Shown here piece by piece: positions 9,374 to 17,230 of a stretch of DNA of 64,000 nucleotides. The DNA comes from Bacteroidales bacterium (GTDB taxonomy: Bacteria > Bacteroidota > Bacteroidia > Bacteroidales > Tenuifilaceae). The notes under the pieces were generated by a model that saw nothing but the letters and a program-made list of their open reading frames with translations, did no database searches and had not been told where the DNA came from. The stretch spans positions 186,001 through 250,000 of the forward strand of contig JACJXD010000002.1 in the NCBI GenBank assembly GCA_020636845.1. Reading direction: 5' to 3'. A program made the translations under genes and the position numbers. Numbering within the stretch: position 1 is the first letter of the stretch; the number at the start of each line of letters is the position of its first letter.

Positions 9374-10405
9374 ATGAAACATTTTTACATTTTGATATGT
9401 GCAATGGCGATTGCAACGGCAGCACAATCGCAGGTTGTGCTTACACAGGAAAGTCATGGCTTTGTTGGTGACGAAGCAAACCCAATGCAAATAACTGCTT
9501 ATGTTGAACCGGGTATTGCCGGCAATGGAGTCGTATGGGATTTTAGCCAACTTGACGTATCGGATTCTTTTACTGGCAGTCTTTCCGATTTTTATATGTC
9601 TAAATGCTGCAATTTGTTTGGCAAAGGCAATGTTGTATTGGAGGAGTTTGGAAATTATTTTGTATTCGAATCTTCAAAAAGTGCGTTAAAACAATATGGG
9701 TATCTGTCTTCCAATGGAAATACGCGGTTGGAATACGAAAAGCCGTTTATAAAAATGCGTTACCCGTTTACTTTTGGGAATATTTATAATGGTAATTTTT
9801 TAGCCAACTATATACTTAACGACGAAAAAATAGGTGAGGTTAGCGGAACGTATAGTGTAGAAGGCGATGGGTGTGGCAAACTTATTTTGCCAAGTGGAAA
9901 GATACTGGAGAATGTTCTTCGAGTTAAGGAAACAAAGTTATACACGCAAACAATAAATAATTCGGAGGTTAAAATTGATGAGCAGGTTTATCGTTGGTAT
10001 GTTCAGAATCATCGCTTCCCGGTTTTGGTGTTGATAAAAGGAACGTATTTTCCTGCTAACGGGAAAGTTCATGTCCAAACAAAGGCGGCTTTTAACACCA
10101 ATGTGGTTAACGTTGCCTTGGGTGCCGATGTTATTTCCAACGGTATTGATGTTGATGTTTATCCAAATCCTTACCGTGGATGGGTTAATATTTCTTATAC
10201 TTTAGAAAAAAGAGCAGAGGTAAACATTTCGGTGTACGACCTTTCAGGAAAATTGGTACATGTTATTGTTAACGAGGTTGAGGATGCTGGGTTTAAAACA
10301 CAAAAATTTTCCGCAGTTAGTTTAGGTTATCCGGCAGGAGCCTATATTTTGAAGTTGCGTTTGGGTAACAAGGAGGTATCACGAAAATTGGTTGAGGTAA
10401 AATAG
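9374..10405 (+). CDS. Secreted protein with type IX secretion C-terminal sorting domain
   Basis: 343 residues. A signal peptide (1-19, ending around ATAAQSQ) exports it to the periplasm. The C-terminal 90 residues are a type A T9SS sorting domain: YPNPYRGWVNISY, then VSVYDLSGKLV-like and PAGAYILKL strands, ending SRKLVEV. This domain directs translocation across the outer membrane and is normally cleaved on surface attachment. The middle (about 20-250) is beta-rich with no family I recognise, so the surface activity is unknown. PorW at the left edge shows the genome carries T9SS parts. A strong terminator follows the gene. Confidence 0.87.
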   Translation: MKHFYILICAMAIATAAQSQVVLTQESHGFVGDEANPMQITAYVEPGIAGNGVVWDFSQLDVSDSFTGSLSDFYMSKCCNLFGKGNVVLEEFGNYFVFESSKSALKQYGYLSSNGNTRLEYEKPFIKMRYPFTFGNIYNGNFLANYILNDEKIGEVSGTYSVEGDGCGKLILPSGKILENVLRVKETKLYTQTINNSEVKIDEQVYRWYVQNHRFPVLVLIKGTYFPANGKVHVQTKAAFNTNVVNVALGADVISNGIDVDVYPNPYRGWVNISYTLEKRAEVNISVYDLSGKLVHVIVNEVEDAGFKTQKFSAVSLGYPAGAYILKLRLGNKEVSRKLVEVK

Positions 10406-10430
10406 TTTCATTGTCAGGTTAACATTTTTG

Positions 10431-10467
10431 GGATTCTTCGGTTTTGCAATCGGAGAATTCTTTTTTT
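10431..10467 (+). terminator. Rho-independent terminator after the T9SS cargo gene
   Basis: A stem of about 10-12 bp with a short loop (arms around ATTCTTCGGTT and ATCGGAGAAT, with G-U pairs) is followed by seven T. It separates the cargo gene from prfB. Confidence 0.8.
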
Positions 10468-10485
10468 AGGTTTATTCAATTTATC

Positions 10486-10493
10486 TACTTTTG
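10486..10493 (+). promoter_or_regulatory. Probable -7 element for prfB
   Basis: TACTTTTG, 14 bp upstream of the prfB ATG, implying a very short leader of about 9 nt. The -33 region is T-rich without a clear TTG. Confidence 0.45.
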
Positions 10494-10507
10494 TAAAAAA
10501 TAAATTT

Positions 10508-11600
10508 ATGGTGGTAACGGTAGATCAAATAAAAGAGCTTTTAAGACGTCGGGATGCGTTGAGGAGGCATCTTTGACATCGATAAAAAGCAAATAGAGTT
10601 AGAGGAAGAAGAAATTAAAACGCAAGTCCCTAATTTCTGGGATAAGCCAACCGAAGCCGAAAATCAACTTAAAAAGGTAAACTCCATAAAAAAGTGGATT
10701 GACGATTTTTCTGCTGTTAGTAAGCAGGTGGACGATTTGCAGGTGTTGGGCGAATTTGCTAATGAAGGTGCCGCTACCGATGAAGAGTTGGAATCCCAGT
10801 ACAACTTAACGCTCGAATCGATTGAAAATTTGGAGTTGAAAAATATGCTTAGGCGTGAAGAGGATAGGTTGGGGGCAATTATGAAAATCAACTCGGGCGC
10901 TGGGGGAACCGAGAGCATGGATTGGGCTGCAATGCTCATGCGGATGTACATGCGTTGGGGCGAACGTAACGGATATAGCGTAAAAGTTGTGGATGTTCAG
11001 GATGGCGAAGAGGCCGGAGTAAAATCCTGTACGCTTGAGTTTGAAGGTGAAATGGCTTATGGCTACTTGAAAAGTGAAAATGGCGTTCACAGGCTGGTTC
11101 GCATTTCGCCTTTCGATAGCAATGCGCGGAGGCATACTTCGTTTGCGTCGGTGTTTGTTTCGCCTGTGATTGACGAGACTATAGAAATTAACGTTAGTCC
11201 GGCCGATGTAAAATGGGACACTTACCGTTCGTCCGGTGCCGGCGGGCAAAATGTAAATAAGGTTGAAACAGGTGTTCGGCTTCATCATATTCCTACTGGA
11301 ATTGTTATTGAGAATACCGAGTCGCGTTCGCAATTTCAGAATAAGGAAAACGCCATGCGTTTGTTAAAATCGCATTTGTATGAATTGGAGTTGCGCAAGC
11401 GTCGCGAGGTACAGGCCGAAATTGAAGGGAAAAAGAAAAAAATAGAGTGGGGCTCGCAAATTCGAAATTACGTTTTACACCCGTACAAGTTAGTTAAGGA
11501 TTTGCGTTCCAATTACGAAACAACAGATACAGCTGCCATTCTCGATGGCGATTTAAACGATTGCATAAAAGAATACCTGATGCAGTTTGGCGATGAGTAA
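10508..11600 (+). CDS. prfB: Peptide chain release factor 2, with programmed +1 frameshift
   Basis: The gene is two frames: codons 1-22 from the ATG at 10508 to CTT at 10571-10573, then an in-frame TGA (10574-10576), then continuation in the +1 frame from GAC at 10575 to the stop at 11600. The joined product is 363 residues, close to E. coli RF2 (365). The signal is canonical: AGGAGG (10562-10567), three bases, CTT, TGA, C. RF2 motifs are present: SPF stop-codon recognition tripeptide in VRISPFDSN, and the catalytic GAGGQ loop. RF2 reads UGA and UAA, so low RF2 stalls at the TGA and raises its own synthesis. An ORF caller sees only the second part from about 10728; the gene is not broken. Confidence 0.97.
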
Positions 11601-11612
11601 GGTGTAAGCCTT

Positions 11613-12578
11613 TTACTGGTCATTTTTTCGTAACCGTGCTCGTGTTATTAATCCAACAGGAATAAACGCAAAAACACGTTTCATTCTATATCCTTTGGCT
11701 TGCGAAAGGAATAGTCCTAAAACTACAACTAGTATTCCCAGTATTTTTATTGTAGTAAGCATTTCACCTAAAATGAAATACGATAAAATTGCCGTTAGCA
11801 CAGGAATGGCATTGGTAAACGAGTTGGCCTTGGTTACTCCCATGTGCTTTAACGAAAAGGTAAAAAGCAAAAAGGCAAAGGTCGATGCAAATATTCCAAG
11901 TTTTAATACTGGTAATGCTGAGTGGAGCGTTATTCCAACCTGAATAAAATTTTTGTATTCGAAAAGTAGAAATAGCGGTAAAAAGTAAAAAATACCAATA
12001 GTGTTTTGATATGTGATAATCGAAAAAACGTTGTAGTTTGCCGTTAACTTGCGCAAAAGTAATGAGTATCCTACGGTGGAAAAAACAGCAAGTATCATTA
12101 GCAGAATGCCATATATGTTTGCCTCTACATGTCCGAACCCTTTATAAAAAATAACCATTCCAACACCAATTATCGACACCATAATTCCAACAAAGTTCAT
12201 TGTCGAAATACGTTGTTTGTAAATATAGTATTCGCCAATTGGACTTATTAACGGAATGGTTGAAACAATTACTGCTGCTAATGTTGATGAGATGTAAGTT
12301 AACCCAAAACTTTCTCCTATGAAGTAAAGAAATGGCTCAAAGAAAGCCAGTAACGCAAAATACTTAATATCCGATTTGCGTATTTTATTTAGTTTGCCCA
12401 TTAATCCTGATACGGTAAACAGGAAAATGCTCGAAACAATTAACCGTCCCATTAGTAGCGTAATTGGACGATAATAAACATATGCTTCCTTATACCAAAT
12501 AAAAGAATATGCCCAAAAGAACATGGCTATAAATACCGCAATGTAGGCTTTCATTCCGGTTTTTCCGTTTAACGTCAT
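11613..12578 (-). CDS. EamA/DMT-family transporter
   Basis: 321 residues with about ten membrane helices in two five-helix EamA repeats (about 8-140 and 155-290). Characteristic segments include the N-terminal FFWAYSFIWYKEAY and the C-terminal PVLTAILSYFILGE of the second repeat. Family members export metabolites or amino acids, or take up nucleotide sugars; substrate cannot be told from sequence. The start could be ATG 12578 or ATG 12554 (MKAYIAV); the upstream one is kept. The C-terminal tail is basic and predicted cytoplasmic. It converges on prfB with only 12 bp between the stops. Confidence 0.87.
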   Translation of the reverse strand: MTLNGKTGMKAYIAVFIAMFFWAYSFIWYKEAYVYYRPITLLMGRLIVSSIFLFTVSGLMGKLNKIRKSDIKYFALLAFFEPFLYFIGESFGLTYISSTLAAVIVSTIPLISPIGEYYIYKQRISTMNFVGIMVSIIGVGMVIFYKGFGHVEANIYGILLMILAVFSTVGYSLLLRKLTANYNVFSIITYQNTIGIFYFLPLFLLFEYKNFIQVGITLHSALPVLKLGIFASTFAFLLFTFSLKHMGVTKANSFTNAIPVLTAILSYFILGEMLTTIKILGILVVVLGLFLSQAKGYRMKRVFAFIPVGLITRARLRKNDQ

Positions 12579-12591
12579 TTCTGATAAACTT

Positions 12592-12621
12592 CAAATTTAA
12601 AGACCCGCAAATTTATACCAA
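12592..12621 (-). promoter_or_regulatory. Bacteroidota-type promoter for the EamA transporter
   Basis: On the minus strand TAAATTTG (12592-12599) has TTG 19 bp upstream (12619-12621). A second TAAATTTG lies at 12608-12615 without a good partner. Confidence 0.45.
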
Positions 12622-12861
12622 TTTAATGAATGTGTGTGCCAGAAAACGCAACATGTTTTAGTAAGCAAGATTTTTTGTTTGAAATGAAATATGTTCACTT
12701 TTCCCTGTTTTTAGTAATGTTGAAAAATTTGAGTAAAACTTACATTCAGTCATAATTTATTATTTTTACATATTGGAAAGATGTTCAAATTTTTGTGTTA
12801 ATGTTTTTTGTTATGTCGTTGTAAATTAACTTAAAGAAACTTTATAATAAATAAATGTGGT

Positions 12862-13440
12862 ATGAAGAAAAAAATATTTGTATTTCTATTTGATGGATTT
12901 TCTGATTGGGAAATATCGTACCTCACTCCAGAGATAAATAAAAGCGAACGGTTTGATTTAGTCTATTTTTCAGAGAATGGGAAGCCATTGATTTCAATGG
13001 GAGGACTTCAAATAAAGCCAACAATATCATTGAATGAGTTAAATTATAAAGAAATTGATATGCTTATTCTTCCGGGAGGTACAGCCTGGGAGAAAGGAGA
13101 AAATACTTCTATTGAAGAATTAACAAAAAGAGTATTTGAGAGTGGAATTCCAATTGCCGCAATTTGTGCTGCAACTACTTATCTTGGACAATTAGGATTT
13201 CTGAACGAATTGAAACATACAAGCAATGATTTGAATTATTTAAAAGGAGCTGCTCCGAAATATTGTGGGGATGAGAAGTACCAAAACTCATTAGCCGTAA
13301 CTGACAAAAATATAATTACTGCTAATGGAATTGCATCGATTGAATTTGCCAAAGAAATTTTTAAAGCAATAGGTCTGTATAGCGATGACAATATAGAAAA
13401 ATGGTTTCAATTGTTTAAAAATGGAATTTGGAGTGAATAA
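12862..13440 (+). CDS. DJ-1/PfpI family protein (class I glutamine amidotransferase-like)
   Basis: 192 residues spanning one DJ-1/PfpI domain. The nucleophile elbow is AAICAATTYLG with Cys102. An acidic residue suitable for activating it is Glu17 in DWE, and LILPGGTAWEKGEN precedes the active site as in the family. Members act as chaperones, deglycases, hydratases or proteases; this one cannot be assigned. It has no signal peptide, so it is presumably cytoplasmic. By eye the gene is more AT-rich than its neighbours, and it sits beside a gene relic and an unusual strong Shine-Dalgarno sequence, so acquisition by transfer is plausible but unproven. Confidence 0.85.
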   Translation: MKKKIFVFLFDGFSDWEISYLTPEINKSERFDLVYFSENGKPLISMGGLQIKPTISLNELNYKEIDMLILPGGTAWEKGENTSIEELTKRVFESGIPIAAICAATTYLGQLGFLNELKHTSNDLNYLKGAAPKYCGDEKYQNSLAVTDKNIITANGIASIEFAKEIFKAIGLYSDDNIEKWFQLFKNGIWSE

Positions 13441-13574
13441 AAAGACAAACATATAAAATGACTATAGAGGCAAAGGAGGGTTTAAATGCAAATCGATAGT
13501 CGTAGTTTGTGTACATCATAACTGTTTGTCAAAAAAAACGATTTGCAAACGTTACGATCCATATCATAGACAAC
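13441..13574 (+). other. Gene-free segment with strong Shine-Dalgarno, 11-codon ORF and inverted repeat
   Basis: AAAGGAGGG (13472-13480) precedes ATG 13486, which opens only 11 codons (stop at 13519-13521). Inverted repeats TGCAAATCG (13487-13495) and CGATTTGCA (13539-13547) enclose most of it. Strong Shine-Dalgarno sequences are rare in this window. This may be the remains of a gene transferred with the DJ-1 gene, or chance. Confidence 0.3.
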
Positions 13575-13700
13575 TAGCGAACAATACGAAATACTTTTTA
13601 TTTGTTTTGCAACAACAAAACACTTCGACTAAAGACGAGTTAATTCGGCTACGTTTTTTCTTAACTATTACAAAACCGATGGAGTTACATGCAAATGTTG
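13575..13700 (+). pseudogene. Decayed duplicate of the 5' end of the M20 peptidase gene
   Basis: 13581-13653 aligns without gaps to 14761-14833 (62 of 73 bases identical by my count), covering the leader and first codons of the intact M20 gene. The copy has lost the start codon (ATG to AAA). The 63 bp corresponding to 14834-14896 are missing, exactly the interval between two CGGTTACG repeats (14826-14833 and 14889-14896). A 1-bp loss and a 1-bp gain follow. Similarity resumes over 13654-13680 and 13682-13700 (matching 14898-14943) and then stops; nothing of the rest of the gene remains. It is too short and damaged to be functional. Confidence 0.85.
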
Positions 13701-13819
13701 TCGGAAAGAAAGTGAGAGGATAATTCTTATGGTTAATAATTGGTTGCAATCTTTTTTCGAAATAACATAATAAAGATATTTCTATGAGTAGTTTTATGTA
13801 GTCAAAATAGTGATAGTAT

Positions 13820-14494
13820 ATGAAAAGTATAATTATTTCTGTTTTTCTTTTTATAATATACTCAATTCCTCTGAAGGCTCAACTTGTATCAACAACTTTT
13901 GAGGGTAATTGGGTTTATATACCTCAAAACCCAATAGACTTTAAAAAGCCATTTCTTTTTAAAGCAGGGCTTGAAAATTGGTTTTCAAAACGAATTGCTT
14001 TGGGTATTAACGGACAAGCAGGAATGGCATCTATAGAGAAAGAAGATTATGTTGCTGACAACGGTCAGATTATTAGCGAGAAGGATTTAGAGATTTCTAA
14101 TACAATTTATAGTTTGAATGCCTACAACAAAATAGCCATTTTGGTAGGAGATGATTGTGTAATATCCTTAAAGTCTGAAGTTGGTATATATTGGGCAGCA
14201 TCCATGCCGACTATCACTTTTATTGATCGTACAACGAGTAATATAGATATTAAAGAATATCCAAGAACTAATAAGAAATCATTTTGTTTTGGATTAGGAA
14301 TACATTGTCAATATTTTATAACTCCAAGATGGGACGCGTGCCTATCCGTAGGGTACAATAGTTACAATATAGGAAACTCTTTGAATAAAATTGACTTAGA
14401 GTCTGACTGGTCCAGTGATTTTAAAGAGAAAACTTGCTTTATATCGGCAGGCATCGGAATTCACTACTATCTATTTGGTTGGAGTAGGCGGTGA
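13820..14494 (+). CDS. Predicted outer-membrane beta-barrel-like protein, unknown function
   Basis: 224 residues. A signal peptide (about 1-20, ending LKAQ) is followed by alternating hydrophobic and polar strands with many aromatic residues, ending in SAGIGIHYYLFGWSRR, which resembles the last strand of small outer-membrane barrels. No named family is recognised. The gene lies between the M20 relic and the intact M20 gene, so it sits inside an imperfect direct repeat, and by eye it is AT-rich like the DJ-1 gene upstream. The 316-bp gap after it holds no gene. Confidence 0.65.
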   Translation: MKSIIISVFLFIIYSIPLKAQLVSTTFEGNWVYIPQNPIDFKKPFLFKAGLENWFSKRIALGINGQAGMASIEKEDYVADNGQIISEKDLEISNTIYSLNAYNKIAILVGDDCVISLKSEVGIYWAASMPTITFIDRTTSNIDIKEYPRTNKKSFCFGLGIHCQYFITPRWDACLSVGYNSYNIGNSLNKIDLESDWSSDFKEKTCFISAGIGIHYYLFGWSRR

Positions 14495-14810
14495 TAGCAA
14501 TTAACAATAAAACTGTTATGTTTTGAATGTTATAGAATGGCAATTCGGGTGAAAGTTAGAAAGTAAAGGAATATTAGTTAAATGACTATTGATACTCTAA
14601 CCTATAGACATTACATTTATTCTAATATGTGGTTTAACTCATCGTGGCTGATTTGCTGATATTTTTATATCTTAGTAAAGGTTTAGAGAGAAGAACGTTG
14701 TGGTTATCTCTCCGGCATGTTAATGATACCGTTAGCAAAACAATTTAACATTAGCGTGGAACAATACGAAATTCTTTTTATTTATTTTACAACAGCAAAA
14801 TACTTCGATT
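14495..14810 (+). other. 316-bp gene-free gap before the M20 peptidase
   Basis: There is no ORF of note. A hairpin-forming segment lies at 14686-14712 (GAGAGA and TCTCTC arms with an inner AAC/GTT pairing). The last 60 bp (14752-14810) are the parent of the duplicated leader found at 13575-13632. Confidence 0.5.
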
Positions 14811-15935
14811 ATGGAAGAGTTGATTCGGTTACGTCACGAGTTGCATCGAAACCCTGAACTTTCGGGACAGGAAAGGGCAACGGCAAAACGGTTACGCTTT
14901 TTTCTTAGCCATTACAGAACCGATGAGTTACATGCTAATATTGCAGGCGACGGGTTGGTTGTTGTATTTAAGGGAAAAGAAGAAGGACCAACAGTACTTT
15001 TCCGTTGCGATATGGATGCTCTTCCAATTCAGGAGACCAACGAGGTGAAATATAAATCCAATGTGGATAATGTATCGCATGTTTGTGGACACGATGGGCA
15101 CATGGCTATAGTCTCCGGGTTAGCGGTTCGGTTTAGCGAGAAGCCTGTTGAAAAAGGGCAAGTAGTTTTGCTGTATCAACCGGCGGAAGAAAACGGGGAG
15201 GGGGCTTTAAAGTCAATTGAAAAGTTAAAGGAGTTGGAAATGCTTCCCGATTACGCTTTTGCCATTCATAATCTTCCTAAATATCCGTTAGGCGAAGTGG
15301 TGTTGGGAAAATATACTTTTTCTGCTGCTTCTAAAGGACTTATTATAAAGTTGAAGGGCAAAAATTCTCATGCTGCTTTTCCCGAAAAAGGTCTAAATCC
15401 GGCAGCGGCTACGGCCGAAATTATGCAGATGTTACTGAACATTAAGGAAAGTTTACCTTTTAAGGAGTTTGTGTTGGTTACCATTATACACATTAAGGTT
15501 GGCGATGTAGCATTTGGAACGTCCCCCGGTGCTGCAACTATTATGGCTACGCTTAGAGCTTTTGATAATAGCGATATGGAGTTGCTTTCGAGCGAGGCTA
15601 CAAGTCGCGCCGTTGCCATTGCCAAGACCCATGGTTTGAGCATAGACCTATCGTTTACCGACGATTTTCCCGCTTCGGTATGCAATAAGGAACTTACCGA
15701 ATTAGTAGATTCAGTTGCCAAGGAGCAATCCCGATCGGTAAAGTATTTAACAGAACCAAACCGTTGGAGCGAAGATTTTGCTCATTTTTCATCGTGTTGC
15801 CCGTCGGTTATATTTGGATTGGGCTCTGGCGAAAATCAGCCCGATATTCACATGCCGGATTACGATTTTCCTGATGCTCTTATTGATGTTGGCGTCGATT
15901 TACTTGAAGCAGTGGCTAGAAAGTTAACCTCTTAG
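14811..15935 (+). CDS. M20 family metallopeptidase / amidohydrolase
   Basis: 374 residues, slightly short but complete for the M20D/IAA-amino-acid-hydrolase-like group. Metal-site motifs are present: RHELHRNPELSG at the N-terminus, RCDMDALPI with the bridging Asp, HVCGHDGHMA, PAEENGEGA with the catalytic Glu, and a C-terminal His in DIHMPDY. A dimerisation (lid) domain occupies about 165-280. The family hydrolyses N-acyl amino acids or small peptides; substrate is unknown. No signal peptide, so cytoplasmic. Its first codons and leader are partly duplicated 1180 bp upstream as a relic. Confidence 0.9.
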   Translation: MEELIRLRHELHRNPELSGQERATAKRLRFFLSHYRTDELHANIAGDGLVVVFKGKEEGPTVLFRCDMDALPIQETNEVKYKSNVDNVSHVCGHDGHMAIVSGLAVRFSEKPVEKGQVVLLYQPAEENGEGALKSIEKLKELEMLPDYAFAIHNLPKYPLGEVVLGKYTFSAASKGLIIKLKGKNSHAAFPEKGLNPAAATAEIMQMLLNIKESLPFKEFVLVTIIHIKVGDVAFGTSPGAATIMATLRAFDNSDMELLSSEATSRAVAIAKTHGLSIDLSFTDDFPASVCNKELTELVDSVAKEQSRSVKYLTEPNRWSEDFAHFSSCCPSVIFGLGSGENQPDIHMPDYDFPDALIDVGVDLLEAVARKLTS

Positions 15936-16021
15936 GGTTTCATAAACGGGAATAATCTTGATTGGTATCAAAAAATTCCATCGTGCTCTTATAGAGTTTG
16001 TGGAGTATTCAAGTTTTTGAA

Positions 16022-16048
16022 ATAAAAAAAGCCTCTAATTTAGAGGCT
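16022..16048 (-). terminator. Rho-independent terminator after rpsT
   Basis: Arms AGCCTCT and AGAGGCT (16030-16048) around a 5-nt loop, followed on the minus strand by a run of T. It lies 23 bp after the rpsT stop. Confidence 0.85.
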
Positions 16049-16071
16049 TATATTTCAAGAATATAACCTTG

Positions 16072-16326
16072 CTAACTCAGCGTATCAACATGCTTTTGAA
16101 TGGAACTCTTTAAGTTTGCTGCCTTGTTTTTGTGAATAACATTCTTTTTGGCCAACTTATCTAACATGGACGAAACTTTAGGTAACATTTCCATTGCAGC
16201 AGCCTTGTCGGTTGTGTTTCTTAATGCTTTAAGAGCATTGCGAGTTGTTTTGGCATAGTAACGGTTGTGAAGTTTACGTGTTTCACTTTGCCTTACTCTT
16301 TTTTCCGAAGATTTATGATTTGCCAT
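16072..16326 (-). CDS. rpsT: 30S ribosomal protein S20 (bS20)
   Basis: 84 residues, the usual length. It starts MANHKSSEKRVRQSETRK, with the basic, helical composition of S20, and contains the conserved internal segment KKNVIHKNKAANLKS. It binds 16S rRNA early in 30S assembly. It lies 27 bp downstream of tRNA-Glu on the same strand; a single promoter upstream of the tRNA and a terminator after rpsT indicate a shared transcript. Confidence 0.98.
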   Translation of the reverse strand: MANHKSSEKRVRQSETRKLHNRYYAKTTRNALKALRNTTDKAAAMEMLPKVSSMLDKLAKKNVIHKNKAANLKSSIQKHVDTLS

Positions 16327-16353
16327 TTTCTTAAACGTAAAATTATTGTTTAG

Positions 16354-16425
16354 TAGCCTGTAGGGGAATCGAACCCCTGTTACAAGGATGAAAACCTTGC
16401 GTCCTAACCCCTAGACGAACAGGCC
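16354..16425 (-). tRNA. tRNA-Glu (anticodon TTC)
   Basis: A 72-nt cloverleaf on the minus strand. The 7-bp acceptor stem GGCCTGT pairs with ACAGGCT (first pair G-U), followed by discriminator A. The anticodon arm has loop TTTTCAT with TTC at positions 34-36. The T arm contains GGTTCGATTCC. The 3' CCA is not encoded. Confidence 0.97.
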
Positions 16426-16466
16426 TTAACGCTTTGCTTAAAATGATTAATCCATTAAAGCGGGTG

Positions 16467-16498
16467 CAAAGGTAAACGAATTTTTATTTTCTACAAAA
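16467..16498 (-). promoter_or_regulatory. Promoter for tRNA-Glu and rpsT
   Basis: On the minus strand TACCTTTG (16467-16474) is preceded by TTTTG (16494-16498) after a 19-bp spacer. Transcription would start about 35-40 bp upstream of the mature tRNA. Confidence 0.65.
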
Positions 16499-16598
16499 GC
16501 TTTTTGGAAAAAAATGAAAATGGAAAACGTTTTGTACCTTCCCTTTGCATTCATCCTTGCATACTTTATAAAGAACTTATTAATTGTTAATACCTTTT

Positions 16599-17081
16599 TT
16601 ACTTAAAGGTGTATCTGACGGATAATCCGGCATTGAACCATATACCCGGCGATTCTATTAAGTTGAGTATTGGTAAAATGTCAAGGCTAATGTTAATTGG
16701 AGCGTCCTTAAAAGTGTATTCCAAACCTAACACGCCATCGGCACCTAGGAAAATTTCATCACCCGATGAACTGTCAAAAGGATTGTGCTTATCGGCATTT
16801 GCGGTAGCAAAGTGTGCGCCACCTCCGTAGTACCAATACAAACCTTGAACATCGGGAATTGAATTGTGGAGTTGGTAAAGTCCTGTTATTCCTATTCCAC
16901 CCCAGCCAAAAGATAAAATTCCCTCAACTGCCGATTTCTGTGCGAAAAAGTGTTTTACGGTTATTCCTGAAGGTAATCCGCCTCGTAGTCCTATTCCTGT
17001 ATTGTATTGCTGAGCATTAACATTTACTGCAACGAGTAGCATGGCTGCCAGTGCTAGTAATTTTAAGTTGATTTTGTTCAT
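16599..17081 (-). CDS. Small outer-membrane beta-barrel-like protein
   Basis: 160 residues with a clear signal peptide (1-23, ending VNAQ). The mature part is rich in Gly, aromatic and alternating residues (GGLPSGITVKHFF, YWYYGGGAHFA) and ends in AGLSVRYTFK, a typical last strand of a small outer-membrane barrel. No specific family is assigned; Bacteroidota encode many such proteins. It is flanked by gene-free gaps of 149-170 bp and appears monocistronic. Confidence 0.7.
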   Translation of the reverse strand: MNKINLKLLALAAMLLVAVNVNAQQYNTGIGLRGGLPSGITVKHFFAQKSAVEGILSFGWGGIGITGLYQLHNSIPDVQGLYWYYGGGAHFATANADKHNPFDSSSGDEIFLGADGVLGLEYTFKDAPINISLDILPILNLIESPGIWFNAGLSVRYTFK

Positions 17082-17230
17082 GGTATAGCCTTTTTGTTAG
17101 TAAATCTATCGTGTAAAATTAACGAATAAAAATTCATAAAATTTTACGAGTCTTATTTCTGTAGTTAAAAAGTATTAACTGTATTATATTATCGAGTTTT
17201 GATAATGTTGCTTTTTAAATGTTTAAACTA

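Noticed and set aside
10508..10600. Apparent frameshift mutation or pseudogene in prfB
   Set aside because: The TGA sits in a complete programmed frameshift signal and the downstream frame is intact to full length.
10806..11333. 175-codon ORF on the minus strand inside prfB
   Set aside because: It is antisense to a conserved gene; the prfB product explains the region fully.
13486..13521. 11-codon ORF after a strong Shine-Dalgarno sequence as a small peptide gene
   Set aside because: It is too short and has no conserved features visible; kept only as a note in the gap entry.
13441..14600. Larger repeat between 13441-13570 and 14500-14750
   Set aside because: Only an 11-bp match (AAATGACTAT plus one base) is seen; this may be chance.
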